A stretch of DNA of 61,991 bases from Turicibacter sp. (GTDB lineage Bacteria; Bacillota_I; Bacilli_A; MOL361; Turicibacteraceae). Positions 16,385-24,843 of the stretch are shown here, in pieces. The stretch lies in NCBI GenBank assembly GCA_009780245.1, contig WRAJ01000008.1, positions 1 through 61,991 of the forward strand. The letters run 5' to 3'. The translations under genes and the position numbers were made by a program. Within the stretch, counting starts at the first letter, position 1. Each line of letters opens with the position of its first letter. Under the pieces are notes generated by a model, which worked only from the letters and a program-made list of their open reading frames with translations, searched no databases and was not told the DNA's origin.

Positions 16385-17666
16385 CCGTCGCAACGACATC
16401 TGAAATTGGGAAGGCCCACCACACCGAAGAGACATCGGCGTCTAAATATCGTGGCAATAAATAAACTAATGGGACTAAGATAAACAGCGGTTTAAAGACC
16501 GATAAAAAGAAGCTCATCCAGGCTTTGCCGATCGCTTGGAAATAAGTCGCGGCTAACGTTTGCAAGCCAAAAGAAAAGAAGACGGCCAGTTGCATATTGA
16601 AAATCAAAGCTGCATCATCTAACACCTCGGCATTGTTGGTAAAAATACCGACGACTTGATTGGGAAAGAAAATCCCAAGGAGTGAACCGCTTAGACCAAT
16701 GAGACTTGAATAGATCAGCCCATATTTCAAAGCATCCTTTACCCGGGTGCTTTTTTTGGCTGTGAAATTATAACTCACAATGGGCTGCATGGCTTGGCTA
16801 ATCCCCATAATCGCAAAGGTTAAAAATAGCACGATGCGATTCACAGTTCCCAGGGCAGCAATGGGATCGTCTCCGCCTAGTTGGTTGATCATACGGTTTA
16901 AAACCAAGGCGAAAGTGGCGCTCGCGAGGCTACGACCCAAGGCGGAAATGCCGATGCTTAACAGGCCTTTGATGATGGTTAGATCGAAGGTTAAAGCTTG
17001 TTCGCCGCCACCTATCTGTAACAGTAAAGCCATGCCAAGGATGGCTGCGAAGCTGCCCGCGATCAGGTGCGATAAGGCGACGCTGCTAATACCCGCTCCA
17101 AGGACGAAAATAAACAGGTAATCCAGCGCGATAATCAGGCCGGATTCAACGAGGATGACGAGCATGGAGAGCTTGATTTTCCCGTACGCGCGGAAGATGG
17201 CACTGGCGAGTAAGACCATGGCGGTAAAGGGGATGCTAAAGACGAAAAGGTTTAAGTAGGCACGGGCGAGCACTTTTGCCTGGCCCGTTGCGCCGAGGAA
17301 CGTGAGGATGTGTTCTTTGAAAAGCCAAGTGCCAACCATGAGGCACAACGAAATCAGCAAGGTTAGAACGTATGCAATCGCGGTGGCAGATAAAGCCTGT
17401 TTTTTCTTCCCCGCCCCAAGCATGCGCGAGATGTAAGAAGCCGCCCCAATCGCAACAAGCTGAGAGAAACCAAAATAGACAGTGATTAAGGGAAATAATA
17501 ACCCAATGGCGCCGACGGCGTAAACGTCAATGCCACGGGACACAATCAAGGTGCCGATGACGTTGACCGCCCCGGTTGCTAGCATCGTGATAATCGCAAA
17601 GCTTCCGAATTTAATGATTAATTTGTGGACCTGTTCTTTACCAAGCAGTTCGCTGTTGACGTTCAT
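16299..17666 (-). CDS. MATE-family multidrug/Na+ antiporter
   Basis: 455 residues with about 12 hydrophobic segments in two similar halves, as in MATE exporters. MATE-like features include a conserved Pro/Gly-rich first helix region, SYISRMLGAGKKKQA after TM2, and VSYNFTAKKSTRV after TM7. ATG 17666 (MNVNSELLGKEQ) has AAAGGTGAT nine bases upstream; a further in-frame start at 17723 adds 19 residues of unlikely sequence. The product should export cationic compounds using an ion gradient. Its C-terminal 28 codons overlap the acetylesterase gene on the opposite strand. Confidence 0.92.
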   Translation of the reverse strand: MNVNSELLGKEQVHKLIIKFGSFAIITMLATGAVNVIGTLIVSRGIDVYAVGAIGLLFPLITVYFGFSQLVAIGAASYISRMLGAGKKKQALSATAIAYVLTLLISLCLMVGTWLFKEHILTFLGATGQAKVLARAYLNLFVFSIPFTAMVLLASAIFRAYGKIKLSMLVILVESGLIIALDYLFIFVLGAGISSVALSHLIAGSFAAILGMALLLQIGGGEQALTFDLTIIKGLLSIGISALGRSLASATFALVLNRMINQLGGDDPIAALGTVNRIVLFLTFAIMGISQAMQPIVSYNFTAKKSTRVKDALKYGLIYSSLIGLSGSLLGIFFPNQVVGIFTNNAEVLDDAALIFNMQLAVFFSFGLQTLAATYFQAIGKAWMSFFLSVFKPLFILVPLVYLLPRYLDADVSSVWWAFPISDVVATVICLLILRRAVKQMPQQLAEKPQWHLFR

Positions 17667-17831
17667 AAAATCACCTTTTGTTTTTAATGTTTTATCTGTT
17701 ATAACTGTTTTTATTATAACCATTGTGATTGAATTTATTTTACTAGCAAAGCACTTCGCATTGGTAGTAGAGGGGAAAGATGAGTTCGTGAATACACTTG
17801 TTTAAAATGTCAAAATGATACCATATTTTCT

Positions 17832-17861
17832 TTGACGGCTTTTGTGTGAAAATCACATTAT
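17832..17861 (+). promoter_or_regulatory. Candidate promoter upstream of the lysine-rich ORF
   Basis: TTGACG at 17832-17837 and CATTAT at 17856-17861 with an 18-base spacer. The -35 is good and the -10 is fair. Confidence 0.4.
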
Positions 17862-17878
17862 TTTTATGAGAAGAAACA

Positions 17879-18172
17879 GTGAAAACACTTTTTTCAAAAA
17901 GTTTCAAAAAAATTCCGACATTTCACCCTCTCCCGTGGCTATTAAGTAGAGGGTGTCACCTTCTCAAGCAAAAAAAGAAAGCGATAAAAAAACATCTTAA
18001 AGCCAATGAACAGGTGAAAAAGTTATTGAAGCCTGACCAAGCAGAGATGATCATTGCCATTTGTTTGATGGGTATGCAAGTAAAAGACTACGTAACCCAA
18101 AAGGAACAAAAGCCAAACATTGTCACCAAAAGATTGATGCGAATTAAAAAATTTTTAAAAGAAATTTTATAA
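17879..18172 (+). CDS. Lysine-rich small ORF between two copies of a short element (doubtful)
   Basis: 97 codons from GTG 17879. The last ~60 residues (from KAIKKHLKANEQ to LKEIL) look protein-like: helical, basic, with a hydrophobic AEMIIAICLMGM stretch. The first 30 codons run through a repeated hairpin element and are probably not coding. No good ribosome-binding site was found for any start. It may be a small DNA- or membrane-associated protein, or a fragment left by a mobile element. Confidence in expression is low. Confidence 0.3.
   Translation: MKTLFSKSFKKIPTFHPLPWLLSRGCHLLKQKKKAIKKHLKANEQVKKLLKPDQAEMIIAICLMGMQVKDYVTQKEQKPNIVTKRLMRIKKFLKEIL
17915..17959 (+). repeat. Short hairpin element, copy 1
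   Basis: Contains CACCCTCT (17924-17931) and its complement AGAGGGTG (17948-17955) around CCGTGGCTATTAAGT. A similar element recurs 262 bp downstream. There is no T run, so it is not a simple terminator. Confidence 0.55.
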
Positions 18173-18174
18173 AA

Positions 18175-18220
18175 ACGTCACATTACACGCTCTGCCGTGG
18201 CTAATTAGTAGAGGCTATTC
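18175..18220 (+). repeat. Short hairpin element, copy 2
   Basis: Shares CTCT, CCGTGGCTA (18195-18203), TTAGTAGAGG and flanking ACATT with copy 1, but only the CTCT/AGAG part of the stem is kept. The two copies bracket the lysine-rich ORF. Confidence 0.5.
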
Positions 18221-18339
18221 TAGCTTACGATAAAAGCTTCCTCAGATTATTCACTAAGAAAATTTAAATAAAGCAGTAAAACATGGACGGTAAAAAGTAA
18301 ACGTCTCGTACGGGAAAAGCACAAACTTTAAATACACGA

Positions 18340-18401
18340 TTCATATTAACATGACAGCTAAGAACAACGAAGCGGTTTCTTAACTCTCATGTTAATATGA
18401 A
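18340..18401. repeat. Perfect 15-bp inverted repeat with structured 32-base centre
   Basis: TTCATATTAACATGA (18340-18354) and its exact complement (18387-18401). The centre contains a second weak pairing (AGCTAAGAAC against GTTTCTTAACT), so the whole region could fold into one long hairpin. It is followed directly by a short AAAGCC/GGCTTT hairpin (18401-18406 with 18425-18430). It could be the control region of a lost phage gene. Confidence 0.55.
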
Positions 18402-18465
18402 AAGCCCCAGTGCTGCAACACCAAGGCTTTATAGTAACAAATATCAAAAGAAAGGAATGATCTGC

Positions 18466-18498
18466 ATGAAATTCACAGGCAAATACGCATTGTTTTGA
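18466..18498 (+). pseudogene. Possible truncated gene start (10 codons)
   Basis: AAAGGAATG lies upstream and ATG 18466 is followed by only ten codons (MKFTGKYALF) before TGA. The good leader and immediate stop suggest the decayed 5' end of a gene; no homologous continuation was found downstream. The rest of 17667-18892 outside the listed items shows nothing further. Confidence 0.25.
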
Positions 18499-18567
18499 CT
18501 TATTAATCCACAGGTAAGTAATCAATGCCCAAACTTTTAATGAGAGGGTAATAAAGATTGATTTTAA

Positions 18568-18600
18568 ATTCTAGCATTGGGTGCTAGAATGGCTTTTAAG
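18568..18600. terminator. Hairpin downstream of the DUF6440 gene
   Basis: ATTCTAGCA (18568-18576) and TGCTAGAAT (18582-18590) around a five-base loop. On the minus strand it follows the DUF6440 gene, with AT-rich sequence after it. The T run is poor. Confidence 0.5.
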
Positions 18601-18611
18601 AGATTTGAATT

Positions 18612-18815
18612 TTATAAAGATTTATCAATCATTGGCTTACCATCTGCGTCAAGCAAAGGAGTCATTGCCATTGCTCCTTGGCCTAAACCCTTAGTAAGAC
18701 AGTACAGGATTCCGGTTTGCTGATCTTTCAGTATTTCATATTTAATAGCAAATGAATCAGGAAAAGCTGAGGGCAATTCCTCTGCATGTAAAGATTTAAA
18801 ACGATTCTTAAACAT
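18612..18815 (-). CDS. DUF6440 family small protein
   Basis: 67 residues. The C-terminal half has the pattern I associate with DUF6440: a DQQTGILYC segment followed by a Gly-rich stretch and PLLDADGKPMI. GAGGTGATG precedes ATG 18815. Function is unknown. Such genes are often found in phage-derived or accessory regions of Bacillota, and here it sits beside an orphan tape-measure gene. Confidence 0.7.
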   Translation of the reverse strand: MFKNRFKSLHAEELPSAFPDSFAIKYEILKDQQTGILYCLTKGLGQGAMAMTPLLDADGKPMIDKSL

Positions 18816-18892
18816 AACACATCACCTCAAATAAATTTATGCAACATACTTATTGTAACCTAAAAAGACAAAAAAGAAAAGGAGATGATTGA

Positions 18893-21337
18893 ATGGAAAC
18901 AATAAAAATAGACATTAACATAGATTCAAGAGATATACGTGAATTTGATCAAGTGATTTCGAATCTAAATGATACCTTTAGTCAATTAAATCGTATATTA
19001 AATGATAGTCAATCTGCAATACAATCTGTAACTTCAGAAATGAATTCGAACTTATTCTCAGGATTTGATCAAGGGCTCAGTACAACCATCGCTCTTTTAG
19101 CACTGTTTAGTGCGGACCTCACAGAAATACCAAATCACTTTAAGAGTGTTGAAACAGGATTAATAGCCAAAAAAGGTAAGCTAAAACTTCTAGGCCTATC
19201 CTTAAAAGCATTGCCTTGGATCGCAGTAGCTGGAGCAGTATGGGGATTCATAAGTGCGATAACATCCAGCGAGGAAGCAGTGGAGCAAACAGAAGATAGA
19301 CTTGCAGATTTAAGAGGTGAGCTAGAAGCAAATCGAGCAGCTCACCAACGAAACATCGATGCTATCAGGCGAAGAAATGGTGTCATGCAAACAGCGATTA
19401 ACATGACGCGAGATTTGTCAGAAGCAACTGAACGATCGGTTGGACAACTAGGAGCCCTGCAGCTTCTAATGAACTTTCTTAATTCAGGCACAGGAGATTT
19501 TTCCATTGCCCTTGATGCAGCCACTGGTTCATTGGATGAAAACAGTGAATCGGCTCTAGCTAATATGATAGCCTACAGCGAGATGAATGAAGCTATCGAT
19601 ACATCGTCAGTAAACATCGAGCGAATGATCGAGCGTCATCAAGATTTAGAACAAGCAAGTGATGCTGTTCGTGGATTGGAATTAGCACATCGCGAGGCAA
19701 ATGACGTACTAGATGAAGCATGTGAAACAAAAGAAGAATTAGGTGTAGCAGTTAACGATTTATATATTACTATGCAACACCTCACTGATGAAGGGGTAGA
19801 AGTGATTAACATGCATTTCGATGCCATTGCTGTATACGAAGAAGCAAGTGCTGTCGTATCCGATTTAGAAGATCAGATGGTAGATTACAACGAAATCATA
19901 AAAGATGCAACAACAGAAATTGCAATATTAGAGGGACAGATTACAGATTCAATGGTGATTATGGCTGAGGCTGTATACGACGGCACATGGCGACAAATCG
20001 TCTCGTGGGATCAATTAACTGATGCACAACGCGATAGCATTACAGACCTAGTTGATTTATACGATTGGTTGCGAGACGGTTCAGTGAATGCACTAACTAA
20101 AATGGGTGAAGAAACAGCAGTACCATTGTATCAAATGATAAATAACCTTAATCACAACTACGATGAAACAAACGCATGGGGACGAAACCTAGCAAGAGTT
20201 TATGAATGGGCTGGTGAAAATGCAACAGATGGGTTTATGGCTTTTATAGAAGAAATGGCAAGAGACAATCCGGCACAGTTGGCAGAAATCGCAAGTTCAT
20301 CAGATGAACAATTAGGACAGCTATATGCAGCATACTCAAGAAATGCTGGACAAATCGAAGGTGTTATGAGCACAGCAATAGGTACAGAGCTTGAAGAGGT
20401 TCAAGACTTATTTAACAGGTTTGGTCCAGAGTCAGAACAGTCGCTAAGAGCAAGTATTGCGGCGGCAGATTTTGCCAATCCTGGTGGTATGATGACGCGT
20501 GAGATGGCTCGAGGGATCTTAGAAGCTAGTGGTGAAGTGGAGAGTGCGATTACTACATTAGCAACGAGTATGCGAAGTTCAGTAGATAATGTCACGGCAG
20601 GTTTTATCGGTGGAATTCGAGCATCATTTCCAGAAGTTGAGCAATCCAGTGTTCAATTTGGTGATGTTTTCATCAAAGCATTTAGAAAAACCCTTCAAGA
20701 AAATTCACCATCTAGAGTATTTGAAAGATCGGGTCGAAATGTTGTAGCTGGTCTAGTGAACGGTGTTAGAGATGATCAGGATAGAGCAACGGACACACTT
20801 AGAAGGTTAGCCACTGCGATGGAGCGTATTTTCAGTCAAACTTCACGCTCGTATCAAGTTATTGGTCTAGATACGATGCGTGGTCTAAACCAAGGTTTAC
20901 TCAACGGTGAGGCCCAAGTCATGAACACGGCTCGTCGGATGGCTAATCAAATCACGGTTGCAATGCGTCAGGCGTTGAATATTAACTCGCCGTCACGTGT
21001 GATGCAGGAGGAGATTGGGCGTCAGATTCCAGCTGGGGTGGCTGAGGGGATTGATAAGTACGGTAGCTACGCTACGGATAGTATGTACGACCTCGGCAAC
21101 GAACTAGCTAAAGTGAAATTTCCGAATATCAACGATATCATCAACATGGGGCCAAGTTTAAATCTTGCATCAGTAAGCAATGGCGGGAACTCGTCACATG
21201 ATAATCGTGTCATTAATAATAGCTACTCAGGTCTGTTCGACGGCGCAAATATTACTTGGAATGGAGAAGAAGATATCCGTCGTACGATGGAGAAAATGGC
21301 TCGTGCAGCCGAAGAGGATGCTTATCGGATGTGGTAA
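18893..21337 (+). CDS. Phage tail tape-measure-like protein (orphan)
   Basis: 814 residues with a strong ribosome-binding site (AAAGGAGATG). The N-terminal third is helical (DSRDIREFDQ...), then comes a hydrophobic segment (about 100-125, LPWIAVAGAVWGFISAI), long helical/coiled-coil stretches (about 130-380), and a C-terminal region with two copies of a tape-measure hallmark: ENSPSRVFERSGRNVVAGL (about 600) and INSPSRVMQEEIGRQIPAG (about 700). Tape-measure proteins set tail length and pass DNA through the membrane. No capsid, portal, tail tube or baseplate genes flank it. The frame is uninterrupted, so it is either a recent remnant or retained for another role. A holin-like fragment overlaps its end. 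Confidence 0.8.
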   Translation: METIKIDINIDSRDIREFDQVISNLNDTFSQLNRILNDSQSAIQSVTSEMNSNLFSGFDQGLSTTIALLALFSADLTEIPNHFKSVETGLIAKKGKLKLLGLSLKALPWIAVAGAVWGFISAITSSEEAVEQTEDRLADLRGELEANRAAHQRNIDAIRRRNGVMQTAINMTRDLSEATERSVGQLGALQLLMNFLNSGTGDFSIALDAATGSLDENSESALANMIAYSEMNEAIDTSSVNIERMIERHQDLEQASDAVRGLELAHREANDVLDEACETKEELGVAVNDLYITMQHLTDEGVEVINMHFDAIAVYEEASAVVSDLEDQMVDYNEIIKDATTEIAILEGQITDSMVIMAEAVYDGTWRQIVSWDQLTDAQRDSITDLVDLYDWLRDGSVNALTKMGEETAVPLYQMINNLNHNYDETNAWGRNLARVYEWAGENATDGFMAFIEEMARDNPAQLAEIASSSDEQLGQLYAAYSRNAGQIEGVMSTAIGTELEEVQDLFNRFGPESEQSLRASIAAADFANPGGMMTREMARGILEASGEVESAITTLATSMRSSVDNVTAGFIGGIRASFPEVEQSSVQFGDVFIKAFRKTLQENSPSRVFERSGRNVVAGLVNGVRDDQDRATDTLRRLATAMERIFSQTSRSYQVIGLDTMRGLNQGLLNGEAQVMNTARRMANQITVAMRQALNINSPSRVMQEEIGRQIPAGVAEGIDKYGSYATDSMYDLGNELAKVKFPNINDIINMGPSLNLASVSNGGNSSHDNRVINNSYSGLFDGANITWNGEEDIRRTMEKMARAAEEDAYRMW

Positions 21338-21474
21338 CAGATATCCGAGCTGCGATCATTTTATCCTTGGTTTTGAAAGCAGATTTGGCGTTTATATCCC
21401 GCATCCAACAAGGGTTGGTAATTGGCCTATCCGCTTCAGGTATTTATGATGTCTATAAGTGTTTTAAAAGATAG
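21331..21474 (+). pseudogene. Holin-like fragment fused to the tape-measure gene end
   Basis: An open frame (+1 relative to the tape-measure gene) from about GTG 21331 to TAG 21474 reads as a small membrane protein end: DIRAAIILSLVLKAD, then QQGLVIGLSASGIYDVYK. The hydrophobic segment and the GLSASGIYD ending resemble small phage holins. There is no ribosome-binding site, and the N-terminal part is missing or replaced by the tape-measure 3' end, so I read it as a deletion junction. The family call is tentative. Confidence 0.4.
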
Positions 21475-21584
21475 TCTCGCGATCGTTAATTTGGCGAAAT
21501 GTGAAACTAAATGCGAATAAATGACGCTTTAACGGGTACGCTATCTAGGGAGAATACAATTTTTATTAAAGGGGAGTTTTAAGA

Positions 21585-23015
21585 ATGAATAGAAAAATAG
21601 TAAAAAGGATAGGGCTATTCGCCATTGCCTGTTTGTTATTCGGGCAAGCTGTCCTTCCCGTTATGGCACAACCTAATTTAAGTGGGGTTGATCCTGATAT
21701 TCCAGGAAGAATTACGATTCATCGACGTGCTGGTTCCACAGCGAGTGACCTGACATCGGGAACGGCACTTTCGGGAATTCCATATACGATTCAATTGGTA
21801 CGGTTAAGAGATGATATTGATCGAAATACGGCTGACTTAACGGATCCAAACAACTTTGTTGTGATTCCGTTGCCTGATGGTTATACGCGAACAGTTTCGA
21901 CCAATACACTAGGTGTTGCAGATTTTCCTAACTTGCCACACGGTATCTTCTTGGTTGAAGAAGGAACGCATTCGATAACACCAGAAGAGGATCGCGTTGC
22001 TCCTTTTATTGTCGGGATTCCGAGAAGAGATGCAGCTGGAACGGGATGGATTTATGAAGTAGATGTCTTCCCAAAAATAGAAGAAGATGTCCCGATTAGC
22101 TTTACCAAAACCGGTGTCCTAGCTTGGGATAGTGATTTAGGTGATTTAGTGGCTACATGGGAGTTTGAGGTAGCCATTCCGCGACTTGTGGGTAATGCTT
22201 CTATTATAGAATTTTGGGATGAGCTTGATCCGCGCTTGACGTTTATTCCTGATAGTGTAGTAGGAACTTATTACCGACTAGAAGAGGTAGAAGGAACACC
22301 AACACCAGAGGCGCAGACATTGCCTTCAAGTGTCTTTTCTGCTGCGATGGTCGGTGGTGAGTTGAATATTCAAATTAGCGAAGGAATTGATTATTTAGCA
22401 GAACATGCATTAACCGCACCGCATCCAAATGGGATCTTAAGGTTTACGTTCCAAACGCGGGTTGCTATGCCTACAGTAGAAAATGCCGATCAGTTAGGTC
22501 CAATTACTAACGCAGCTCGTTTTTATTATCATACACACGAGGCATTAACTGCAGAGGCTACGGTTACCCAATTTGCCCTTGAGGTAGAAAAGGTCGACGT
22601 CAATAACGATCGTTTAGCTGGTGCAGAATTTGAATTATTCTTAGATGCAGCTGGAACGGAATATGCCTTTCCGAATAGCGCTGGTGTCAATCGTCGCATG
22701 ACAACGGATGCAAACGGGCACATCTTCATGCCAGGTTTAACGGCTGGAACGTTTTATTTACGTGAAATGGTAGCACCTCCTGGATTTGCGCTCATTTCAA
22801 CACCAATGCCAGTGACCATCAGTGTACAACCAGGTGCACGATCTCACGTTGTTGAAGTACAAGTGGTGAACGAGATTGATGATGGTTTCACGTTACCGGA
22901 GACCGGTGGTGCCGGAACATTGTTATTCACAGCCGGAGGTTTGATATTAGTAGGTGGCGCGATTACGCTGTTCCTCATTGCCAAACGCCGTCGTCGTGAG
23001 CAAGGTTATGACTAG
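21585..23015 (+). CDS. LPXTG major (backbone) pilin
   Basis: 476 residues. Signal peptide 1-28 (cleavage after VMA). The N-terminal CNA-B/SpaA-like domain (about 35-165) ends in a pilin motif, WIYEVDVFPK, with K164 as the likely cross-linking lysine. A middle domain (about 168-325) resembles fimbrial isopeptide-forming domains. A C-terminal CNA-B-like domain (330-430) has an E-box-like YLREMVAPPGF near residue 393. The sorting signal LPETG (437-441) is followed by a membrane segment and a basic tail. GGGGAG precedes ATG 21585. Subunits would be polymerised head to tail by the sortase gene that overlaps its stop. No ancillary or tip pilin is in the window, so this may be a minimal one-pilin, one-sortase pilus. 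Confidence 0.88.
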   Translation: MNRKIVKRIGLFAIACLLFGQAVLPVMAQPNLSGVDPDIPGRITIHRRAGSTASDLTSGTALSGIPYTIQLVRLRDDIDRNTADLTDPNNFVVIPLPDGYTRTVSTNTLGVADFPNLPHGIFLVEEGTHSITPEEDRVAPFIVGIPRRDAAGTGWIYEVDVFPKIEEDVPISFTKTGVLAWDSDLGDLVATWEFEVAIPRLVGNASIIEFWDELDPRLTFIPDSVVGTYYRLEEVEGTPTPEAQTLPSSVFSAAMVGGELNIQISEGIDYLAEHALTAPHPNGILRFTFQTRVAMPTVENADQLGPITNAARFYYHTHEALTAEATVTQFALEVEKVDVNNDRLAGAEFELFLDAAGTEYAFPNSAGVNRRMTTDANGHIFMPGLTAGTFYLREMVAPPGFALISTPMPVTISVQPGARSHVVEVQVVNEIDDGFTLPETGGAGTLLFTAGGLILVGGAITLFLIAKRRRREQGYD

Positions 23016-23880
23016 TCAGGCACCAAAGCCATCAAAACGAAAAAAGCGAAAAAGCGATGCGTTTCTCATCGTCGCGATTGTCATTTTATTCTTAATCGGC
23101 GCTGGCTTGATGATTTATCCGGATGTGGCTAGCTGGCAAGCGAGTCGCAGCCATGCGGGTATTATTCAAGTTTATCACGAAGAAGTCGCTGACATCGCTG
23201 AGGATGCGATTGCGGAACATTTCGAAAGAGCACGTCATTACAACGCTTCGCTTGTGGGCAGCCACATTGAGGATCCGTTCGTCCAAGGGAGTGGTCAGGT
23301 ATTACCATCTGATTATTATGAGATCTTGAACGTGAACGGTGCGATGGGAGCAATTGAAATTCCGGCGATTGATATTCAAATCCCGATTTTTCACGGCACT
23401 GGCGAGGCGGTTTTGATGAGAGGTGTGGGACACATTCCCAATACGCCTTTCCCGATCGGACAACTAGGAAAGCACGCCGTTTTAACGGGACACACTGGGA
23501 TTCCTTCGTCTCGTTTATTCACCGATCTTGAATTATTGAATCTGGATGATATTTTCGTTGTGACGGTGTTGGATAAACGAATGATGTACCGTGTGGATCA
23601 GATTAAAGTCGTCTTACCGCATGAGATCAGTGAATTACGCAACGTCGCCGACGAAGACTTAATCACGTTAGTGACGTGTACGCCTTACGGTATTAATTCT
23701 CATCGCTTGCTTGTGCGAGGCAGACGAATTCCTTACGAAGAAGCGAATGTCATAGCTGAAAACGTTGAGGTGCTTGTTCAATCTTTCAACTGGCGAATCC
23801 TTTTGGTAGCAGGGATGTCACTAGTCTTTATCTTTATTTGGCTGCTGTATTCGATTAAAAGTCGCAGAAATCAAGATTAA
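23008..23880 (+). CDS. Class C (pilus) sortase
   Basis: 290 residues. N-terminal membrane segment (about 15-38) after a lysine/arginine-rich start, sortase beta-barrel, and a C-terminal membrane segment (about 258-280), the arrangement of pilus-polymerising class C sortases. Catalytic residues: H162 in LTGHTGIPSSR, C224 in TLVTCTPYG, and R233 in NSHRLLVRG. ATG 23008 overlaps the pilin stop by eight bases, which indicates translational coupling; an upstream in-frame start at 22954 would lie inside the pilin gene. It should cleave the pilin LPETG and join it to K164 of the next subunit. Confidence 0.92.
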   Translation: MTSQAPKPSKRKKRKSDAFLIVAIVILFLIGAGLMIYPDVASWQASRSHAGIIQVYHEEVADIAEDAIAEHFERARHYNASLVGSHIEDPFVQGSGQVLPSDYYEILNVNGAMGAIEIPAIDIQIPIFHGTGEAVLMRGVGHIPNTPFPIGQLGKHAVLTGHTGIPSSRLFTDLELLNLDDIFVVTVLDKRMMYRVDQIKVVLPHEISELRNVADEDLITLVTCTPYGINSHRLLVRGRRIPYEEANVIAENVEVLVQSFNWRILLVAGMSLVFIFIWLLYSIKSRRNQD

Positions 23881-23907
23881 CTCTTGGATAAGGGTTAACT
23901 TGATTTT
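23868..23907 (+). terminator. Terminator of the pilin-sortase operon
   Basis: A long imperfect inverted repeat (AAATCAAGATTAACTCTT against AAGGGTTAACTTGATTT) begins inside the last sortase codons and ends in a T-rich tract. Confidence 0.75.
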
Positions 23908-23935
23908 TGTTTTTCTTTTCAAAGAATGGTACAAT
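23908..23935 (+). promoter_or_regulatory. Promoter of birA
   Basis: TTGTTT at 23908-23913, 16-base spacer, TACAAT at 23930-23935 with a TG extension (TGGTACAAT). Confidence 0.6.
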
Positions 23936-23963
23936 AGAAAAAATTAACTTGAAGGTGATCAAC

Positions 23964-24740
23964 GTGGATAAAAGCAAATTTGAGCAACAGTTAAAAAGTG
24001 AATTAGGAGCAGAACGTACGGCTACGACGCTCCATTTCTTTGAAGAAACAACGTCTACTAACGACTTAGCCAAACAACAAATACGAGTGAAGCCCGTACA
24101 TGGATCGGCATTTATTGCCCGCCGACAATCGGCTGGGCGCGGTACTTACGGACGTTCTTTCATCTCCGAAACCGGCGGCATTTACTTCTCGCTGCTTATC
24201 AACGTCAACGACTGGCATTTCAAAGAGCCCGACTTAGCCACGATTTTTACCGCCGTGGCTGTGCGAGAAGCCGTTGCTGACGTTTTGGATGTGCAGCTTT
24301 CCCTTAAATGGGTGAACGACCTTTTCTTAGACGGGCGTAAAGTTGGCGGTATCCTAACCGAAAAACAAGTCGACTCAGATTGGCTAGTGATCGGCATCGG
24401 ACTAAACGTATCCAACGAACTAGCAACCTTTCCAGAAGCTTTAAAAGACATTGTGACAACCCTCAAAATCGCCGATCCGCATGACCAAATCAAAGCCACA
24501 CTCATTATTCGAATCATTCGCTACTTATTGAAAACGAGCCAGCTATCAAGCAAAGAAGAAGTCATGCAACGTTATCGCGAATATTTATTTCTGCTGAATC
24601 AACAAGTAGAAATTTCATATGGAAATGAGTTGTTTCAGGCACACGTATTGGACGTGGATGACGAAGGAAAGCTAGTCGTACAAAAGGCAGGCGGTGAGGT
24701 TTTGCATCTCCAAGCGGGGAGTGTGAAGTTAGTATTCTAA
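23964..24740 (+). CDS. birA: Biotin-[acetyl-CoA-carboxylase] ligase without repressor domain
   Basis: 258 residues, starting at GTG 23964 with GAAGGTGATC upstream; the longer in-frame ATG at 23907 lies in the promoter. It has a catalytic domain with ETTSTND near residue 35, the biotin-binding loop RQSAGRGTYGRSF (about 57-69; canonical GRGRxGR varied), the KWVNDLFL segment (about 115), and a C-terminal SH3-like domain (about 205-258). The N-terminal winged-helix domain of bifunctional BirA is absent, so it should only biotinylate. Its natural substrate AccB is encoded 1.3 kb downstream, which fits its place at the head of the fatty-acid synthesis cluster. Confidence 0.95.
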   Translation: MDKSKFEQQLKSELGAERTATTLHFFEETTSTNDLAKQQIRVKPVHGSAFIARRQSAGRGTYGRSFISETGGIYFSLLINVNDWHFKEPDLATIFTAVAVREAVADVLDVQLSLKWVNDLFLDGRKVGGILTEKQVDSDWLVIGIGLNVSNELATFPEALKDIVTTLKIADPHDQIKATLIIRIIRYLLKTSQLSSKEEVMQRYREYLFLLNQQVEISYGNELFQAHVLDVDDEGKLVVQKAGGEVLHLQAGSVKLVF

Positions 24741-24787
24741 TCAAATAGTTTGGTACTGCGAATAATTTGTCGTTTGAAACTATTTGA
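24741..24787. repeat. Inverted repeat overlapping the acpP operator
   Basis: TCAAATAGTTT (24741-24751) and AAACTATTTGA (24777-24787) are exact complements. The right arm overlaps the FabT-like box. It could terminate birA transcription or provide extra half-sites for the regulator. Confidence 0.5.
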
Positions 24788-24812
24788 CAATCAAACTAAA
24801 TTGAGTTATAAT
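24783..24812 (+). promoter_or_regulatory. acpP promoter with FabT/FabR-like operator
   Basis: Consensus TTGACA (24784-24789), 17-base spacer, TATAAT (24807-24812). The palindrome TTTGA-CAA-TCAAA (24783-24795) overlaps the -35 and matches the FabT/FabR MarR-type operator known from fatty-acid gene clusters of Gram-positive bacteria (TTTGA-N3-TCAAA). The same composite occurs at 32922-32951. The regulator gene is not in the window. Confidence 0.78.
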
Positions 24813-24843
24813 ACCTCTATCAACAATTTAGGAGTGATCATGT

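Noticed and set aside
17915..18220. Paired elements considered as phage attachment sites
   Set aside because: They are only 262 bp apart and do not bracket the tape-measure and DUF6440 genes; no integrase is present.
24741..24840. acpP leader considered as a riboswitch
   Set aside because: The leader after the predicted start is under 30 bases; the inverted repeat lies upstream of it and is better explained as operator half-sites or a birA terminator.
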